DNA of 64,000 bases from JAIBJN01 sp963775395 (GCA_963775395.1 CAVZIX010000002.1:62001-126000); one strand, 5' to 3'; counted from the first letter of the stretch, positions 6,530-15,064 are shown. Numbers and translations: made by a program. The notes: generated from the letters alone by a model not told the origin.

Positions 6530-7687
6530 TTAGTACGAGCGTGGCAGCCCGAGCACGTGGTGGCCGAGGTACGCGAGCACGAGGTTGTTCGAGACCGGTG
6601 CCACGGTGTAGAGGCGCGTCTCGCGGAACTTCCGCTCGACGTCGTACTCCCGCGCGAACCCGAAGCCGCCATGCGTGTCGAGGCAGACGTTCGCCGCCTG
6701 CCATGACGCCTCCGACGCGAGGAGCTTGGCCATGTTCGCCTGCTCGCCGCACGGCTGTCCTTCCTCGAAGAGCGACGCGGCGCGATAGCGAACGAGGTCG
6801 GCGGCCTCGATCGCGGCGTACGCGCCCGCGATCGGGAACTGGACACCCTGGTTGGCGCCGATCGGCCGCCCGAAGACGACGCGTTCCGACGCATAGCGCA
6901 CGGCCTTCTCGATGAACCACCTCCCGTCGCCTATGCACTCCGCCGCCAGCAGGATGCGCTCCGCGTTCATGCCGTCGAGGATGTAGCTGAAGCCCTTGCC
7001 TTCCTCACCGACGAGCGCGTCGGCGGGCACCTCGACGTCGTCGAGGAAGACCTCCGTGGTCGCGTGGTTCATCATCGTCGCGACCGGACGGATCGACAGC
7101 CGCTCGCCCGCCGCCTTCATGTCGATGAGGAAGACGGAGATGCCGTCGCTCTTGCGCTCGACCTCCTCGAACGGCGTCGTCCGCGCGAGCAGCAGCATGA
7201 GATCGGAGTGGAGCGCGCGAGAGGTCCAGATCTTCTGGCCGCGGATCACGTAGCCGCCGTCGACGCGGCGCGCGCTTGTCTGGAGGCGCGTGGTATCGGA
7301 CCCGACGGTCGGCTCGGTCACCCCGAACGCCTGCAACCGGAGCTCTCCGGACGCGATCCGCGGCAGGTACCGCTGCTTCTGCTCCTCGCTCCCGTGCCGG
7401 AGCAGCGTCCCCATCGTGTACATCTGCGCGTGGCACGCGGCGGCGTTACCGCCCGAGGCGTTGACCTCCTCGAGGATGACGCTCGCCGCGGTGAGCCCGA
7501 GGCCGGCGCCGCCGTACTCCTCCGGGATCAGGGCGGCGAGCCAGCCGTTCTCGGTGAGCGCCTGCACGAACTCCTCCGGGTACCGGTCCGGCTCGAGCGA
7601 GCGCCAGTACTCGCCCGGGAAGCGGTCGCAGAGCTCGGCGACGGCACCACGGATCTCGAGCAGCTCATCTGGCGTCGAGGTCGTCAT
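6530..7687 (-). CDS. Acyl-CoA dehydrogenase family flavoprotein
   Basis: 385 aa from ATG 7687 (MTTSTPDELLE). It has the usual ACAD order: an N-terminal helical domain with EEYGGAGLG, the FAD-binding beta domain (FGVTEPTVGSDTTRLQT, IRGQKIWTS), and a C-terminal helical domain with NAERILLAAE, FGRPIGANQGVQFPIA and DTHGGFGFAREYDVERKFRE. The family oxidises acyl-CoA thioesters at the alpha-beta bond using FAD. The Glu of the AREYDVER loop lies where several short-chain members carry related residues; the exact substrate cannot be read. It is transcribed away from the PNPOx-like gene at 7740. Confidence 0.9.
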   Translation of the reverse strand: MTTSTPDELLEIRGAVAELCDRFPGEYWRSLEPDRYPEEFVQALTENGWLAALIPEEYGGAGLGLTAASVILEEVNASGGNAAACHAQMYTMGTLLRHGSEEQKQRYLPRIASGELRLQAFGVTEPTVGSDTTRLQTSARRVDGGYVIRGQKIWTSRALHSDLMLLLARTTPFEEVERKSDGISVFLIDMKAAGERLSIRPVATMMNHATTEVFLDDVEVPADALVGEEGKGFSYILDGMNAERILLAAECIGDGRWFIEKAVRYASERVVFGRPIGANQGVQFPIAGAYAAIEAADLVRYRAASLFEEGQPCGEQANMAKLLASEASWQAANVCLDTHGGFGFAREYDVERKFRETRLYTVAPVSNNLVLAYLGHHVLGLPRSY

Positions 7688-7739
7688 GACGCTTGCCGGG
7701 CCACGATATCCGCGAACTGGCCAATATTCTCCGTGCTCA

Positions 7740-8189
7740 GTGACGGAACGTGACCTCGGGGATCTGGCGCGGTCGATCGTCGACTCGAACCGCTTCATGG
7801 CGCTCGCGACTGCGGATGCGAGCGGGCGACCGTGGGCCTCGCCCGTCTGGTACGCGCCGAGGGGCTACCGCGAGCTCTTCTGGGCCTCCTCGCCCGAGGC
7901 TCGGCATTCGCGGAACCTCGCGGAGCGCCCTGAGCTCGCCATCGTGATCTTCGACTCCCACGAGCCGGGCAGCTGGAAGGCGGTCTACATGTCCGCCGTC
8001 GCCGAGGAGATCCGGGACGTCGACGAAGGGATTGAGGTCTTCGCGCGCCGGTCGGTGGAACAAGGGTTGCCGGTCTGGACGCGCGACGATGTTCTTCCGC
8101 CCGCGAAGCACCGGCTCTACCGGGCGACGGTGCACGAGCATTTCGTGCTCGACGATCACGACGAGCGGCTACCGGTCAGGCTGGAGTGA
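7740..8189 (+). CDS. Pyridoxamine 5'-phosphate oxidase-like flavin-binding protein
   Basis: 149 aa from GTG 7740 (VTERDLGDLARSIVD). The split-barrel pattern is visible: FMALATADASGRPWASPVWYAP for the first strands, then FWASSPEARHSRNLAERPELAIVIFD, typical of PNPOx-like FMN or F420 binding proteins. These reduce or oxidise small substrates; members in actinobacteria often use F420. The frame is open far upstream, but that part is antisense to the dehydrogenase. It diverges from the acyl-CoA dehydrogenase with 52 bases between, a likely shared promoter region. Confidence 0.8.
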   Translation: MTERDLGDLARSIVDSNRFMALATADASGRPWASPVWYAPRGYRELFWASSPEARHSRNLAERPELAIVIFDSHEPGSWKAVYMSAVAEEIRDVDEGIEVFARRSVEQGLPVWTRDDVLPPAKHRLYRATVHEHFVLDDHDERLPVRLE

Positions 8190-8231
8190 TGCGGGGAGCC
8201 CGCCCGCGCGTGGCTCCCCCGCAGCGACTCG

Positions 8232-8888
8232 CTATCTGAGCCAGCCGACCTTCGGCGCCGCGGCACGCGTGCGCGCCGACGTGGTCGCCGGCGGTGGGAT
8301 GTCGCTCTCGAAGCGCTCGTACTTTCCCTTGCACTGCCCGCTGAAGATCACGCCCGGGTTGCGGCCGTCGGCGGACTCGCCGCCGATCTGCATGACGACC
8401 GCGCCGTTCGGCAAGAACGTGATGCGGTAATTCCCGTGGATCTGACCCGTTCCGGTGGTCTCCTCGCCGCCCGAGCCGCCGTCGCGGACCTGGCCGGCCA
8501 GGAGGCCCTGCCAGATCTCGGCGACGCCGGCGTCCTTCGCCTGCGCCTTGACCTTCGTACGCCCGCTCTGGGCGTCCTGGATCCGGATCGTCCCGCTCTC
8601 GGTTCCGACGCCGTTTTCGACGCTGACGATCACGCGAACCGAGAACGTGACCTTGCCGGACAGCCTTGGGTCGCCGGTCGACGTCCCGGTCACCGTGACG
8701 ATCTGCTCTGCGTATTCGCCATCGACCCCTTCGCAGGAGCGGGTCTTGCCCTCGACGTGCGAGAACACGACCGTCGCCATGACGCTGTCCGTGTCCGGTT
8801 GCCTCCCGCTGGCGGCGACTCCGGCCGCGACCACCCCCAAGAGCCCCAGCGCGACCATGCCGGCGAGACTGCGCCTCGCTCGAAACAT
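8232..8888 (-). CDS. Exported protein of unknown function
   Basis: 218 aa from ATG 8888, with a good SD (GAAGGGAG) seven bases before it. The N-terminus MFRARRSLAG plus a hydrophobic stretch to VAASG is a signal peptide. The mature part is beta-strand-rich, with alternating Val/Thr strands (ATVVFSHVEG, QIVTVTGTSTGD, GKVTFSVRVIVSV), a Gly-rich GGSGGEETTGTGQIHGNY turn and a late GQCKGKYERF segment. It looks like an all-beta secreted domain. No family is recognised. Confidence 0.75.
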   Translation of the reverse strand: MFRARRSLAGMVALGLLGVVAAGVAASGRQPDTDSVMATVVFSHVEGKTRSCEGVDGEYAEQIVTVTGTSTGDPRLSGKVTFSVRVIVSVENGVGTESGTIRIQDAQSGRTKVKAQAKDAGVAEIWQGLLAGQVRDGGSGGEETTGTGQIHGNYRITFLPNGAVVMQIGGESADGRNPGVIFSGQCKGKYERFESDIPPPATTSARTRAAAPKVGWLR

Positions 8889-8923
8889 CGCTGCTCCCTT
8901 CTCTCGAGGACGGTCAGCTGATC

Positions 8924-9397
8924 CTACGACGACATGGCCGCCGCGACCGCCTGCTCCTGGAGCCAGCTGAGGTAGGCGAAGACCGAGAGCTCGAAGGCCT
9001 GCGGGTGCTCGGGGTCGATGTCCTGGTCGTACGTCTCCTCGGAGACGTCGAGCCGCGTGCCCAGCGCGAGGCGGAGATCCGTCAGGGCCCGGAGCCACGC
9101 ATCCAGTTGCTCGGGGCTCAGGCGCTCGCCGCCGGCAGTCTCGGCGAGCACCTGCAACGCCTCGCGGCGTCCGGCGAGAAGCTCGTCGTGCATGAGGCGG
9201 CGAAACTCGTCCTCGCTCTCCTCGTCGTGCTCGTACGCGGGCGGGAAGAGGCGGCGGAGGCCTGTGTCCGTGGGGTCGGCCTCGATCAGCGCCGCGAGTT
9301 CTGCGGGAAGCGAGGCGAGCAGCTCCCGCTCGCCCTCCGAGAGCCGCAGGCGGAAGTCGCCGTCCGGCGTCCGTTCGATCGGCGAGGGGACTAGCAC
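8924..9397 (-). CDS. DUF2017 family protein next to clpS
   Basis: 157 aa from GTG 9397, which has AGGA six bases before it; CTG 9403 overlapping the clpS stop is the alternative. The helical protein contains RLSEGERELLASLPAELA, a RRLFPPAYEHDEESEDEF segment and ends in ELSVFAYLSWLQEQAVAAA, matching the DUF2017 proteins that sit behind clpS in many actinobacteria. The function is unknown; the fixed gene order suggests a link to the Clp adaptor pathway. The frame stays open far upstream over clpS and the carB remnant, but only by chance of high GC. Confidence 0.85.
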   Translation of the reverse strand: MLVPSPIERTPDGDFRLRLSEGERELLASLPAELAALIEADPTDTGLRRLFPPAYEHDEESEDEFRRLMHDELLAGRREALQVLAETAGGERLSPEQLDAWLRALTDLRLALGTRLDVSEETYDQDIDPEHPQAFELSVFAYLSWLQEQAVAAAMSS

Positions 9398-9399
9398 CG

Positions 9400-9702
9400 T
9401 CAGTCCTGGCGCATCGTGGCCCAGAGGCCGTGGGAATGGAGCCGCGCGACGTCGTGCTCCGCCTTCTCGCGCGTGCCGCCCGAGACGACCGCCTTGCCCT
9501 CGTTGTGCACCTGGAGCATGAGCGTCGTCGCCTTCTCGCGGCTGTAGCCGAAGAGCTTCTGGAGCACGAAGGTCACGTAGGACATGAGGTTGATCGGGTC
9601 GTTCCAGACGATCACGATCCACGGGCGGTCGTGCTCGGGAACGTCCTGCTGCTCCGGCTCGCCCAACTCGACCTCTGCAGGCTTGAGAGTTGCGGGGGAC
9701 AC
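9400..9702 (-). CDS. clpS: ATP-dependent Clp protease adaptor ClpS
   Basis: 100 aa. The ClpS core is complete: WIVIVWNDPINLMSYV (the N-degron pocket residues N-D-x-x-N/M), FVLQKLFGYSREKATTLMLQVH, GKAVVSGGTREKAEH and a final HGLWATM. ClpS delivers proteins with destabilising N-terminal residues to ClpA/ClpC. A ClpC-type ATPase is encoded at 36467-39181. Its stop lies two bases before the DUF2017 start, so the two genes form a unit. Confidence 0.95.
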   Translation of the reverse strand: MSPATLKPAEVELGEPEQQDVPEHDRPWIVIVWNDPINLMSYVTFVLQKLFGYSREKATTLMLQVHNEGKAVVSGGTREKAEHDVARLHSHGLWATMRQD

Positions 9703-9735
9703 GCTGTCCAGCCTGCCACACGCGCGGCGGCCGCT

Positions 9736-10124
9736 CTAGCCGACGTGCTGGAGGGGCGGGCCCACGGGCCCTGCCCGGCGCGACCGCCCCGCTGCCCTCA
9801 GGGCGCGCGCGTACGCCTCCGAGGCCGCCGAGCCGCTCGCCATGACCTCTCCCGTGGAGCGCATCTCGGGGCCCGCGCTCATCGGCGTCGGCGAAGCGGT
9901 CGGAGGGGAAGACGGCCTCCTTGGCCCAGGCCCGGCCGGCGGGGCGCGATCGGGCACGTCGAGCGCCCCCAAGGGCTCGCCGAGCATGAGCCGGCAGGCC
10001 AGGTCGACGAGCGGCAGGCCCGTCGCCTTCGCGACGAAGGGGACGGTGCGCGAGGCGCGCGGGTTCGCCTCGAGCACGTAGAGCTCCCCGCCGCGCAGCG
10101 GCAGCTGGAGGTTGAGGAGCCCTC
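9736..10124 (-). pseudogene. carB: Internal fragment of carbamoyl-phosphate synthase large subunit
   Basis: Reading on the minus strand from 10124, three frames together spell the end of the second ATP-grasp half: GLLNLQLPLRGGELYVLEANPRASRTVPF, then AWAKEAVFPSDRF in a second frame, then GPEMRSTGEVM in a third. These are CarB hallmarks. The C-terminal allosteric domain is missing, because a stop follows at 9736-9738. The N-terminal three quarters are also missing. It is either a dead remnant with two frameshifts or the edge of an assembly join. Confidence 0.75.
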
Positions 10125-10502
10125 GCGGTCGTCAAGGGCCTCCCGCTCGCATACAACCGCGACCTCCAGGAGAACAAGCCGCCCGTCTTCGCCGCACGGC
10201 GGGACGTCAGGGGCGCCCTGGGCGCGCTCGCGGTGCTCGTCGACGGGCTGGAGGGCGATAACGACCGGGCTGCCGAAGCCGCCTCGGACCCGGCCCTGCT
10301 GGCAACGGACACGGCCGAGGAGCTCGTCCGCGCGGGCGTTCCCTTCCGCGATGCCTACGAGCAGGTCGCCGAGGCCGTGCGCGAGGGCCGCCTCGAGCCT
10401 CCCCACGACGCGGAGGACAGCGTGGCCGCCCGCGGCGCTCCAGGCCCGGGCGGTGTGGCGGCCGCGCTCGCCGCCGCGCGCAGCCGATTCGACAAGACTT
10501 AG
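10125..10502 (+). pseudogene. argH: 3' fragment of argininosuccinate lyase
   Basis: The frame from 10125 reads AVVKGLPLAYNRDLQENKPPVF, then LLATDTAEELVRAGVPFRDAYE, and ends at TAG 10500-10502. These are the C-terminal hallmarks of ArgH, the last enzyme of arginine synthesis. About 300 N-terminal residues are missing: upstream the sequence switches within a few bases to the oppositely oriented carB fragment. The gene lies four bases before lysA, a natural argH-lysA order. Confidence 0.8.
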
Positions 10503-10506
10503 CCGG

Positions 10507-11706
10507 GTGCAGAGTCTCGAAGACGTTGCCGCGGCCGTCGGCACGCCCTTCTACGCCTACGACGCCGATCTCTTCCGCGAGCGGATCGCCCGCTTCCGCG
10601 CCGCGTTCGGCGAGCCGGCGCCCGAGGTCTGCTACGCGCTGAAGGCGAACGACGCCCTCGCGCTCGTCGCGGTCGCCGCGGCGGAAGGCCTCGGTGCGGA
10701 CATCGTCTCGGGCGGCGAGCTGGCGAAGGCGGTGCGTGCGGGGATCCCGCCCGGGCGCATCGTCTTCTCGGGCGTCGGCAAGACGCGCCCGGAGATCGCT
10801 GCCGCGCTGCAGGCAGGCGTGCGGACGCTCAACGTCGAGTCGCTGGGTGAGCTGGAGGCGATCGCGGAGGAGGCCGCAGCCCTCGGCGTCGTCGCGCCGG
10901 TCTCGGTGCGGCTCAACCCCGACGTCGAGGCGAACACGCACGCCTACGTCGCCACCGGCTCGGCCGCGAGCAAGTTCGGCCTCGGCCTCGAGGACGCGCG
11001 CGCGGCCTACGCGCGCGCTACGGAGCACCCCGCGCTCGAGCCCGTCGGCATCTCCTTCCACATCGGCTCGCAGCTCCTCGACTCCCGCCCGGTGCACGCG
11101 GCGGCGGAGCGGGCGGCCGAGCTCTGGAGGAAGCTCGGCGCGGACGGGATCGCGCTGCGTGACCTCGACGCGGGCGGCGGCCTCGGGATCTCCTACGACG
11201 GCGGGGAGGACGCCGACGTCGAGGCTTACGCCGCGGCGCTGTCGGCGATCGCGCGCGATCTCGGCGCGCGCCTCGTCCTCGAACCTGGTCGCTGGCTCGT
11301 CGGGCCGGTCGGGACGTTCGTCACGCGCGTTCTCTACGTGAAGGACGCTCCGGGCCGGCGCATCGCCGTCTGCGACGGCGGCATGAACGACCTCATCCGC
11401 CCGGCGCTCTACGGCGCGCGGCATCCGATCGCGCTGCTCGGCCCGGCCGAGCGCGAGCGGGGGAAGGTCGACGTCGTCGGGCCCGTCTGCGAGTCAGGAG
11501 ACTTCTTCGCGCTCGGCGAGGAGCTGCCCCTTCCCGAGCCGGGCGATCTGCTCGCCGTCGGCCAGGCCGGCGCCTACTGCCGGGTGATGTCTTCGGCCTA
11601 CAACGCCCGGCCCTTCTGCGCCGAGGTGCTGCGCGAGGGCGGCGGCTATCGCGTGATCCGTGAGCCGATCACGACCGACGCGCTGGCCTGGGCCGAGCGC
11701 ATCTGA
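10507..11706 (+). CDS. lysA: Diaminopimelate decarboxylase
   Basis: 399 aa from GTG 10507, five bases after the argH stop; the open frame upstream to 9430 is antisense to carB and clpS and is not used. It is a fold-III PLP decarboxylase: PLP Lys in YALKAND (about residue 47), SGGELAKAVRAG, FHIGSQL, the phosphate-binding GGGLG, EPGRWLVGP, the catalytic CESGD and GAYCRVMSSAYN near the end. It makes L-lysine from meso-diaminopimelate, the last step of lysine synthesis, in the cytosol. Confidence 0.95.
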   Translation: MQSLEDVAAAVGTPFYAYDADLFRERIARFRAAFGEPAPEVCYALKANDALALVAVAAAEGLGADIVSGGELAKAVRAGIPPGRIVFSGVGKTRPEIAAALQAGVRTLNVESLGELEAIAEEAAALGVVAPVSVRLNPDVEANTHAYVATGSAASKFGLGLEDARAAYARATEHPALEPVGISFHIGSQLLDSRPVHAAAERAAELWRKLGADGIALRDLDAGGGLGISYDGGEDADVEAYAAALSAIARDLGARLVLEPGRWLVGPVGTFVTRVLYVKDAPGRRIAVCDGGMNDLIRPALYGARHPIALLGPAERERGKVDVVGPVCESGDFFALGEELPLPEPGDLLAVGQAGAYCRVMSSAYNARPFCAEVLREGGGYRVIREPITTDALAWAERI

Positions 11707-11732
11707 CGTCATGTCTCTCTTGGCCGACCGGC

Positions 11733-12953
11733 TCAGGCCGCTGCCCCCAGCTGCTCCAGCAGCGCGTCGGCGTCCGCCTCGATCTCCACGGGCTGCAGCA
11801 GCCCCGCGACCGGCTCCGGCGTCTTCAGCCCGTCACCGGTAACGAGCAGGACGACCTCGTCGTCAGGCCCGACGCGCTCGCGGCACAGCGCCTCGCGCAG
11901 CGCCCCGAGGGTAACGCCGGCCGCCGTCTCACCGAAGACGCCCGCCGATTCCGCCAGGAGACCCATGTTGGCTCCGACCTCCTCCTCGGCAACCGCGTAG
12001 ATCGCCCCGCTGGACTCGCGCGCCGTGCGCGCGGCCAGGTCGCCGTCCGCGGGGCTGCCGATGGCGAGCGAGCGCGCGGTCGTGCGCGGTCGAACGGGCA
12101 CGACGGGACGCTCCTGCGCAAACGCCGCGGCCACGGGCGAGCAGCCCTCCGCCTGGCCGCCGACGAGCCGCGGCGGGAACCCGTCCAGGAGCCCGAGCCC
12201 GGCCAGCTCGGCGAATCCCTTGTGCAGCTTCGAGAAGAGCGCGCCGGAGGCGATCGGCGCGACGACGACGTCCGGCGCCCGCCACCCGAGCTGCTCGGCG
12301 ATCTCGTACGCGAGCGTCTTCGACCCCTCGGCGTAGTAGGCGCGCAGACCGACGTTGACGAACGCCCAGTCGAGCTCGAAGGAGAGCTCGACCGTGAGCC
12401 TCGAGCAGTCGTCGTAGGAGCCGTCGACGGCGTAGAGCGTCGCGCCGTACACGGCCGTCGCCACGAGCTTCTCGGGCTCGAGGTCGCGCGGGCAGAAGAC
12501 CGCCGCCTCCAGGCCCTCCGCCGCGGCGCGGGCTGCGACGGCGTTGGCAAGGTTCCCCGTCGAGGAGCACGAGAGCGTCGTGAGGCCAAGCTCCTGCGCC
12601 TTCGCGCAGGCCACGGCGACGACGCGGTCCTTGAAGGAGTGCGTCGGGTTGGCCGTGTCGAGCTTGAGCCAGAGCTCGCGGACGCCGATTGCCTCGGCGA
12701 GCCGGGGCGCGCGGACCAGCGGTGTCAGGCCGGGGGCGAGGCGCGGCTCGGCCGGCGGGGCGACGGGAAGCAGCGGCGCGTAGCGCCAGATCGAGCTGGG
12801 CCCCGCGGCGATGCGCTCGCGGGTGGCGGTGCGCACGAGCTCGTCCCTGTCGTAGACGGGCTCGAGCGGCGCGAAGCACTTGGGGCAGACGCCGACGGCC
12901 TCGAGGGCGACCTCGGTCTCGCAGACTCGACAACGTAGGGCGGTGGCGGGCAC
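11733..12953 (-). CDS. thrC: Threonine synthase with N-terminal zinc-ribbon-like motif
   Basis: 406 aa from GTG 12953, preceded by a strong AGGAGG at 12960-12965. Residues 8-25 hold two CxxC pairs (CRVC, CPKC) typical of archaeal/actinobacterial-type ThrC. The PLP Lys is in PTHSFKDR (about residue 107), followed by SCSSTGNLANAVAA, the phosphate-binding IASGALF region and VTGDGLK. The family turns O-phosphohomoserine into threonine. A SAM-I riboswitch lies directly upstream, which is unusual for threonine synthase. A role in the methionine branch, using the same substrate, should be considered. Confidence 0.88.
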   Translation of the reverse strand: MPATALRCRVCETEVALEAVGVCPKCFAPLEPVYDRDELVRTATRERIAAGPSSIWRYAPLLPVAPPAEPRLAPGLTPLVRAPRLAEAIGVRELWLKLDTANPTHSFKDRVVAVACAKAQELGLTTLSCSSTGNLANAVAARAAAEGLEAAVFCPRDLEPEKLVATAVYGATLYAVDGSYDDCSRLTVELSFELDWAFVNVGLRAYYAEGSKTLAYEIAEQLGWRAPDVVVAPIASGALFSKLHKGFAELAGLGLLDGFPPRLVGGQAEGCSPVAAAFAQERPVVPVRPRTTARSLAIGSPADGDLAARTARESSGAIYAVAEEEVGANMGLLAESAGVFGETAAGVTLGALREALCRERVGPDDEVVLLVTGDGLKTPEPVAGLLQPVEIEADADALLEQLGAAA

Positions 12954-12974
12954 TGGAATCCTCCTTTGGTCTCG

Positions 12975-13079
12975 CTCGACATCCATCGGGCCGGAGCCCG
13001 CCGGGATTGGCACCTTGCCGCTGGGGCAGGTTGCCGAGGCTTCACAGGGCCGGTTCCCTCAGCCTCTCTCGATGCGGAG
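12975..13079 (-). promoter_or_regulatory. SAM-I (S-box) riboswitch upstream of thrC
   Basis: The minus strand shows the S-box core in order: ATCGAGAGAGGCTGAGGGA, then CCGGCCC and TGAAGCCTCGGCAACC, then AAGGTGCCAATCC, a P4 stem GGCGGG/CCCGAT-like and GATGGATG. P1 forms between 13071-13079 and 12975-12983 (CTCCGCATC with GATGTCGAG, one mismatch and one G-U pair). P1 ends about ten bases before the AGGAGG of thrC, so it can control ribosome access. S-adenosylmethionine is the known ligand of this class. Confidence 0.92.
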
Positions 13080-13112
13080 CGGGACGCGCCCGCTTCCGGG
13101 AACGACTTTACC

Positions 13113-13670
13113 TCACGTGGACCCGGCTCGACGGGCCAGCTCCTCCTCGACCGCGGCCGGGTCGAGGCCGCGCGCTGCGAGCGCGACGTACGAGTGAAAC
13201 CAGAGGTCGGCCACTTCCTCGATCACGCGCCGGTCGTCCTCGGACGCGATCGCAAGGGCGGCCTCGACGCCCTCCTCGCCGAGCTTCTGCGCGGAGGCGG
13301 CCGGCCCGCCGGCGAGGAGGCCGGCGACGTAAGAGCCCTCCGGCATCGCCTCGGCCCGCTCGCGGATCCGGCGCCAGAGCCAGGGTGCGAAGCAGGAGAC
13401 TGAGCCGGTGTGGCACGCGGGGCCGTTCGGGGAGACGCGAAGCAGGAGCGCGTCGCCGTCGCAGTCGTCGCGGATCTCCTCGACGGTGAGCGTGTTGCCG
13501 GACGTCTCGCCCTTGTGCCAGAGCGCCTGCCTCGAGCGGCTGTGGAAATGGGCCTCGCCGGTCTCGCGCGTGAGCCGCTCGGCCTCCTCGTCCATCCAGG
13601 CCAGCATGAGCACGCGACCGCTCTGCGCGTCCTGGACGATCGCCGCGCGGAGCTCACCCTGGGCGCTCAC
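13113..13670 (-). CDS. hisI: Bifunctional phosphoribosyl-AMP cyclohydrolase / phosphoribosyl-ATP pyrophosphatase
   Basis: 185 aa from GTG 13670. The N-terminal HisI part has VLMLAWMDEEA, FHSRSRQALWHKGETSGN, the zinc-binding DCDGDALLL and GPACHTGSVSCF. The C-terminal HisE part has SYVAGLLAGGP, AQKLGEEGVEAALA and EEVADLWFHSYVAL. The enzyme performs steps 2 and 3 of histidine synthesis. It is the last gene of the minus-strand his run, 117 bases after hisF, with its own possible promoter in the gap. Confidence 0.95.
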   Translation of the reverse strand: MSAQGELRAAIVQDAQSGRVLMLAWMDEEAERLTRETGEAHFHSRSRQALWHKGETSGNTLTVEEIRDDCDGDALLLRVSPNGPACHTGSVSCFAPWLWRRIRERAEAMPEGSYVAGLLAGGPAASAQKLGEEGVEAALAIASEDDRRVIEEVADLWFHSYVALAARGLDPAAVEEELARRAGST

Positions 13671-13753
13671 TGGACCTGTCCCTCTCGGCCGTCTCTCGGG
13701 GCCACCCCGGGCCACCACCCGCTTTGGACGCTAACGGGAAAAAGCGCTCCCAC

Positions 13754-13783
13754 GGGATACGGAACGTGCCGAGTGTGTGTCAA
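13754..13783 (-). promoter_or_regulatory. Possible internal promoter for hisIE
   Basis: On the minus strand, TTGACA (13783-13778) and TATCCC (13759-13754) are 18 bases apart in the hisF-hisIE gap. Confidence 0.4.
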
Positions 13784-13787
13784 CGGC

Positions 13788-14531
13788 CTAGGCGGCATCG
13801 CGGAGCGGCACTCCGAGGCCGCGCAGCTCGGTGCGGAGCTCGGCCAGCCGCACGGGGTTCTCGTGGAGGATGGACGCGAGCAGCGCCGCCTGCGCGACCT
13901 CGAGCGCAGCGGCGACATGGGCGGCGGAGCCGGCGCCGCCGGAAGCGATCACGGGCACCGACACGGCGTTGGCGACCTTCCGGGTGAGCTCGAGGTCGTA
14001 GCCGTCGCGGGTTCCGTCCGTGTCGATCGACGTGAGCAGGATCTCCCCGGCGCCGCGCTCCTCGCCCTCGCGGGCCCATTCGGCGGCGCGGCGGTCGACC
14101 GAGCGGCTGCCGGCATGCGAGCGCACCTCGCCGCCGGTCGCGTCGACGGCTAGCACGACCGCCTGCGAGCCGAGGCGCTCCGCCAGCGCCGAGAGCAGCT
14201 CGGGCTGGGCGAGCGCCGCAGAGTTGACCGCCACCTTGTCGGCGCCGGCCTCGAGTAGCGCCTCGGCATCACCCACGGCCCGCACTCCGCCGCCGACCGT
14301 GAACGGGATCGCAAGGCGCCCGGCGACGCGCCGAACGAGGCCGACGAGCGTGTCCCGCTCTTCCATCGTCGCCGCGATGTCGAGGAAGACGAGCTCGTCC
14401 GCGCCGGCCTCCGAGTAGGCCTCGCCGAGCTCGACGGGATCGCCGACGTCGCGCAGCTCCTGGAAGCGCACGCCCTTGACCACGCGGCCGCCGGCCACGT
14501 CGAGGCATGGAATCAGGCGGGGGAGAGGCAT
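13788..14531 (-). CDS. hisF: Imidazole glycerol phosphate synthase, cyclase subunit
   Basis: 247 aa (beta/alpha)8 barrel. Diagnostic segments: RLIPCLDVAGGRVVKGVRF with the catalytic Asp, ELVFLDIAAT, FTVGGGVR, ADKVAVNSAA, LAVDATGG, LLTSIDTDGTRDGYD with the second catalytic Asp, and IASGGAG. It joins ammonia from HisH to PRFAR, giving IGP and AICAR. It overlaps the end of hisH by 19 bases. Confidence 0.97.
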   Translation of the reverse strand: MPLPRLIPCLDVAGGRVVKGVRFQELRDVGDPVELGEAYSEAGADELVFLDIAATMEERDTLVGLVRRVAGRLAIPFTVGGGVRAVGDAEALLEAGADKVAVNSAALAQPELLSALAERLGSQAVVLAVDATGGEVRSHAGSRSVDRRAAEWAREGEERGAGEILLTSIDTDGTRDGYDLELTRKVANAVSVPVIASGGAGSAAHVAAALEVAQAALLASILHENPVRLAELRTELRGLGVPLRDAA

Positions 14532-15064
14532 CGCTCCAAGAAGCGCGCCCCCGCGCGCCCGCTCTTCTCGGGGTGGAACTGGACGCCGAGGAACCCGTTG
14601 CTCTCGGCGACGGCCACGACCCCCTCCGAGGTCGCGATCGCGGCCGGTGTCTCGGCAGCAAACGAGTGCGCGAAGTAGAACTCATCGCCGCCCGGCTCGA
14701 CGCGTGCCCATCCAATGCGGGGAACGCGCCCACGTTGCAGCCGCACGGCGCGTCCTGTCAGGAGGGCGAGTCCAGGGACGCCACCGTCTTCGTCCGACCA
14801 TTCGAGAGCCAGCTGGAGGCCCAGGCAGATCCCGAGCGTCGGCCTGCCGGCGGCGACCCGCTCCTGGAGAGCAGCGTCGAGTCCGCGGGCGGCGAGGCCT
14901 TGCAGAGCGGAGCGCGCCGACCCGACACCGGGGAGAACGGCCAGATCGGCGCGCGCCACTTCCTCGGGGTCGCCCGTCGCGCGCGCGTCTGCGCCGAGGC
15001 GCTCGCAGGCCACCAGGACCGAGCGCACGTTGCCCGCACCGTACTCGCAGACGGCGACCCTCAC
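14513..15064 (-). CDS. hisH: Imidazole glycerol phosphate synthase, glutaminase subunit
   Basis: 183 aa from GTG 15064, which overlaps the TGA of the hisC-hisB gene (GTGA). Class-I glutaminase: N-terminal VAVCEYGAGN, oxyanion strand VLPGVG, nucleophile Cys in GICLGLQL (about residue 77), and the His/Glu pair in QFHPEKS near the end. It feeds ammonia to HisF. Confidence 0.95.
   Translation of the reverse strand: MRVAVCEYGAGNVRSVLVACERLGADARATGDPEEVARADLAVLPGVGSARSALQGLAARGLDAALQERVAAGRPTLGICLGLQLALEWSDEDGGVPGLALLTGRAVRLQRGRVPRIGWARVEPGGDEFYFAHSFAAETPAAIATSEGVVAVAESNGFLGVQFHPEKSGRAGARFLERCLSPA

Noticed and set aside
9430..10506. Long N-terminal extension in frame with lysA
   Set aside because: It crosses clpS, the carB remnant and argH. 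LysA homology starts at GTG 10507.
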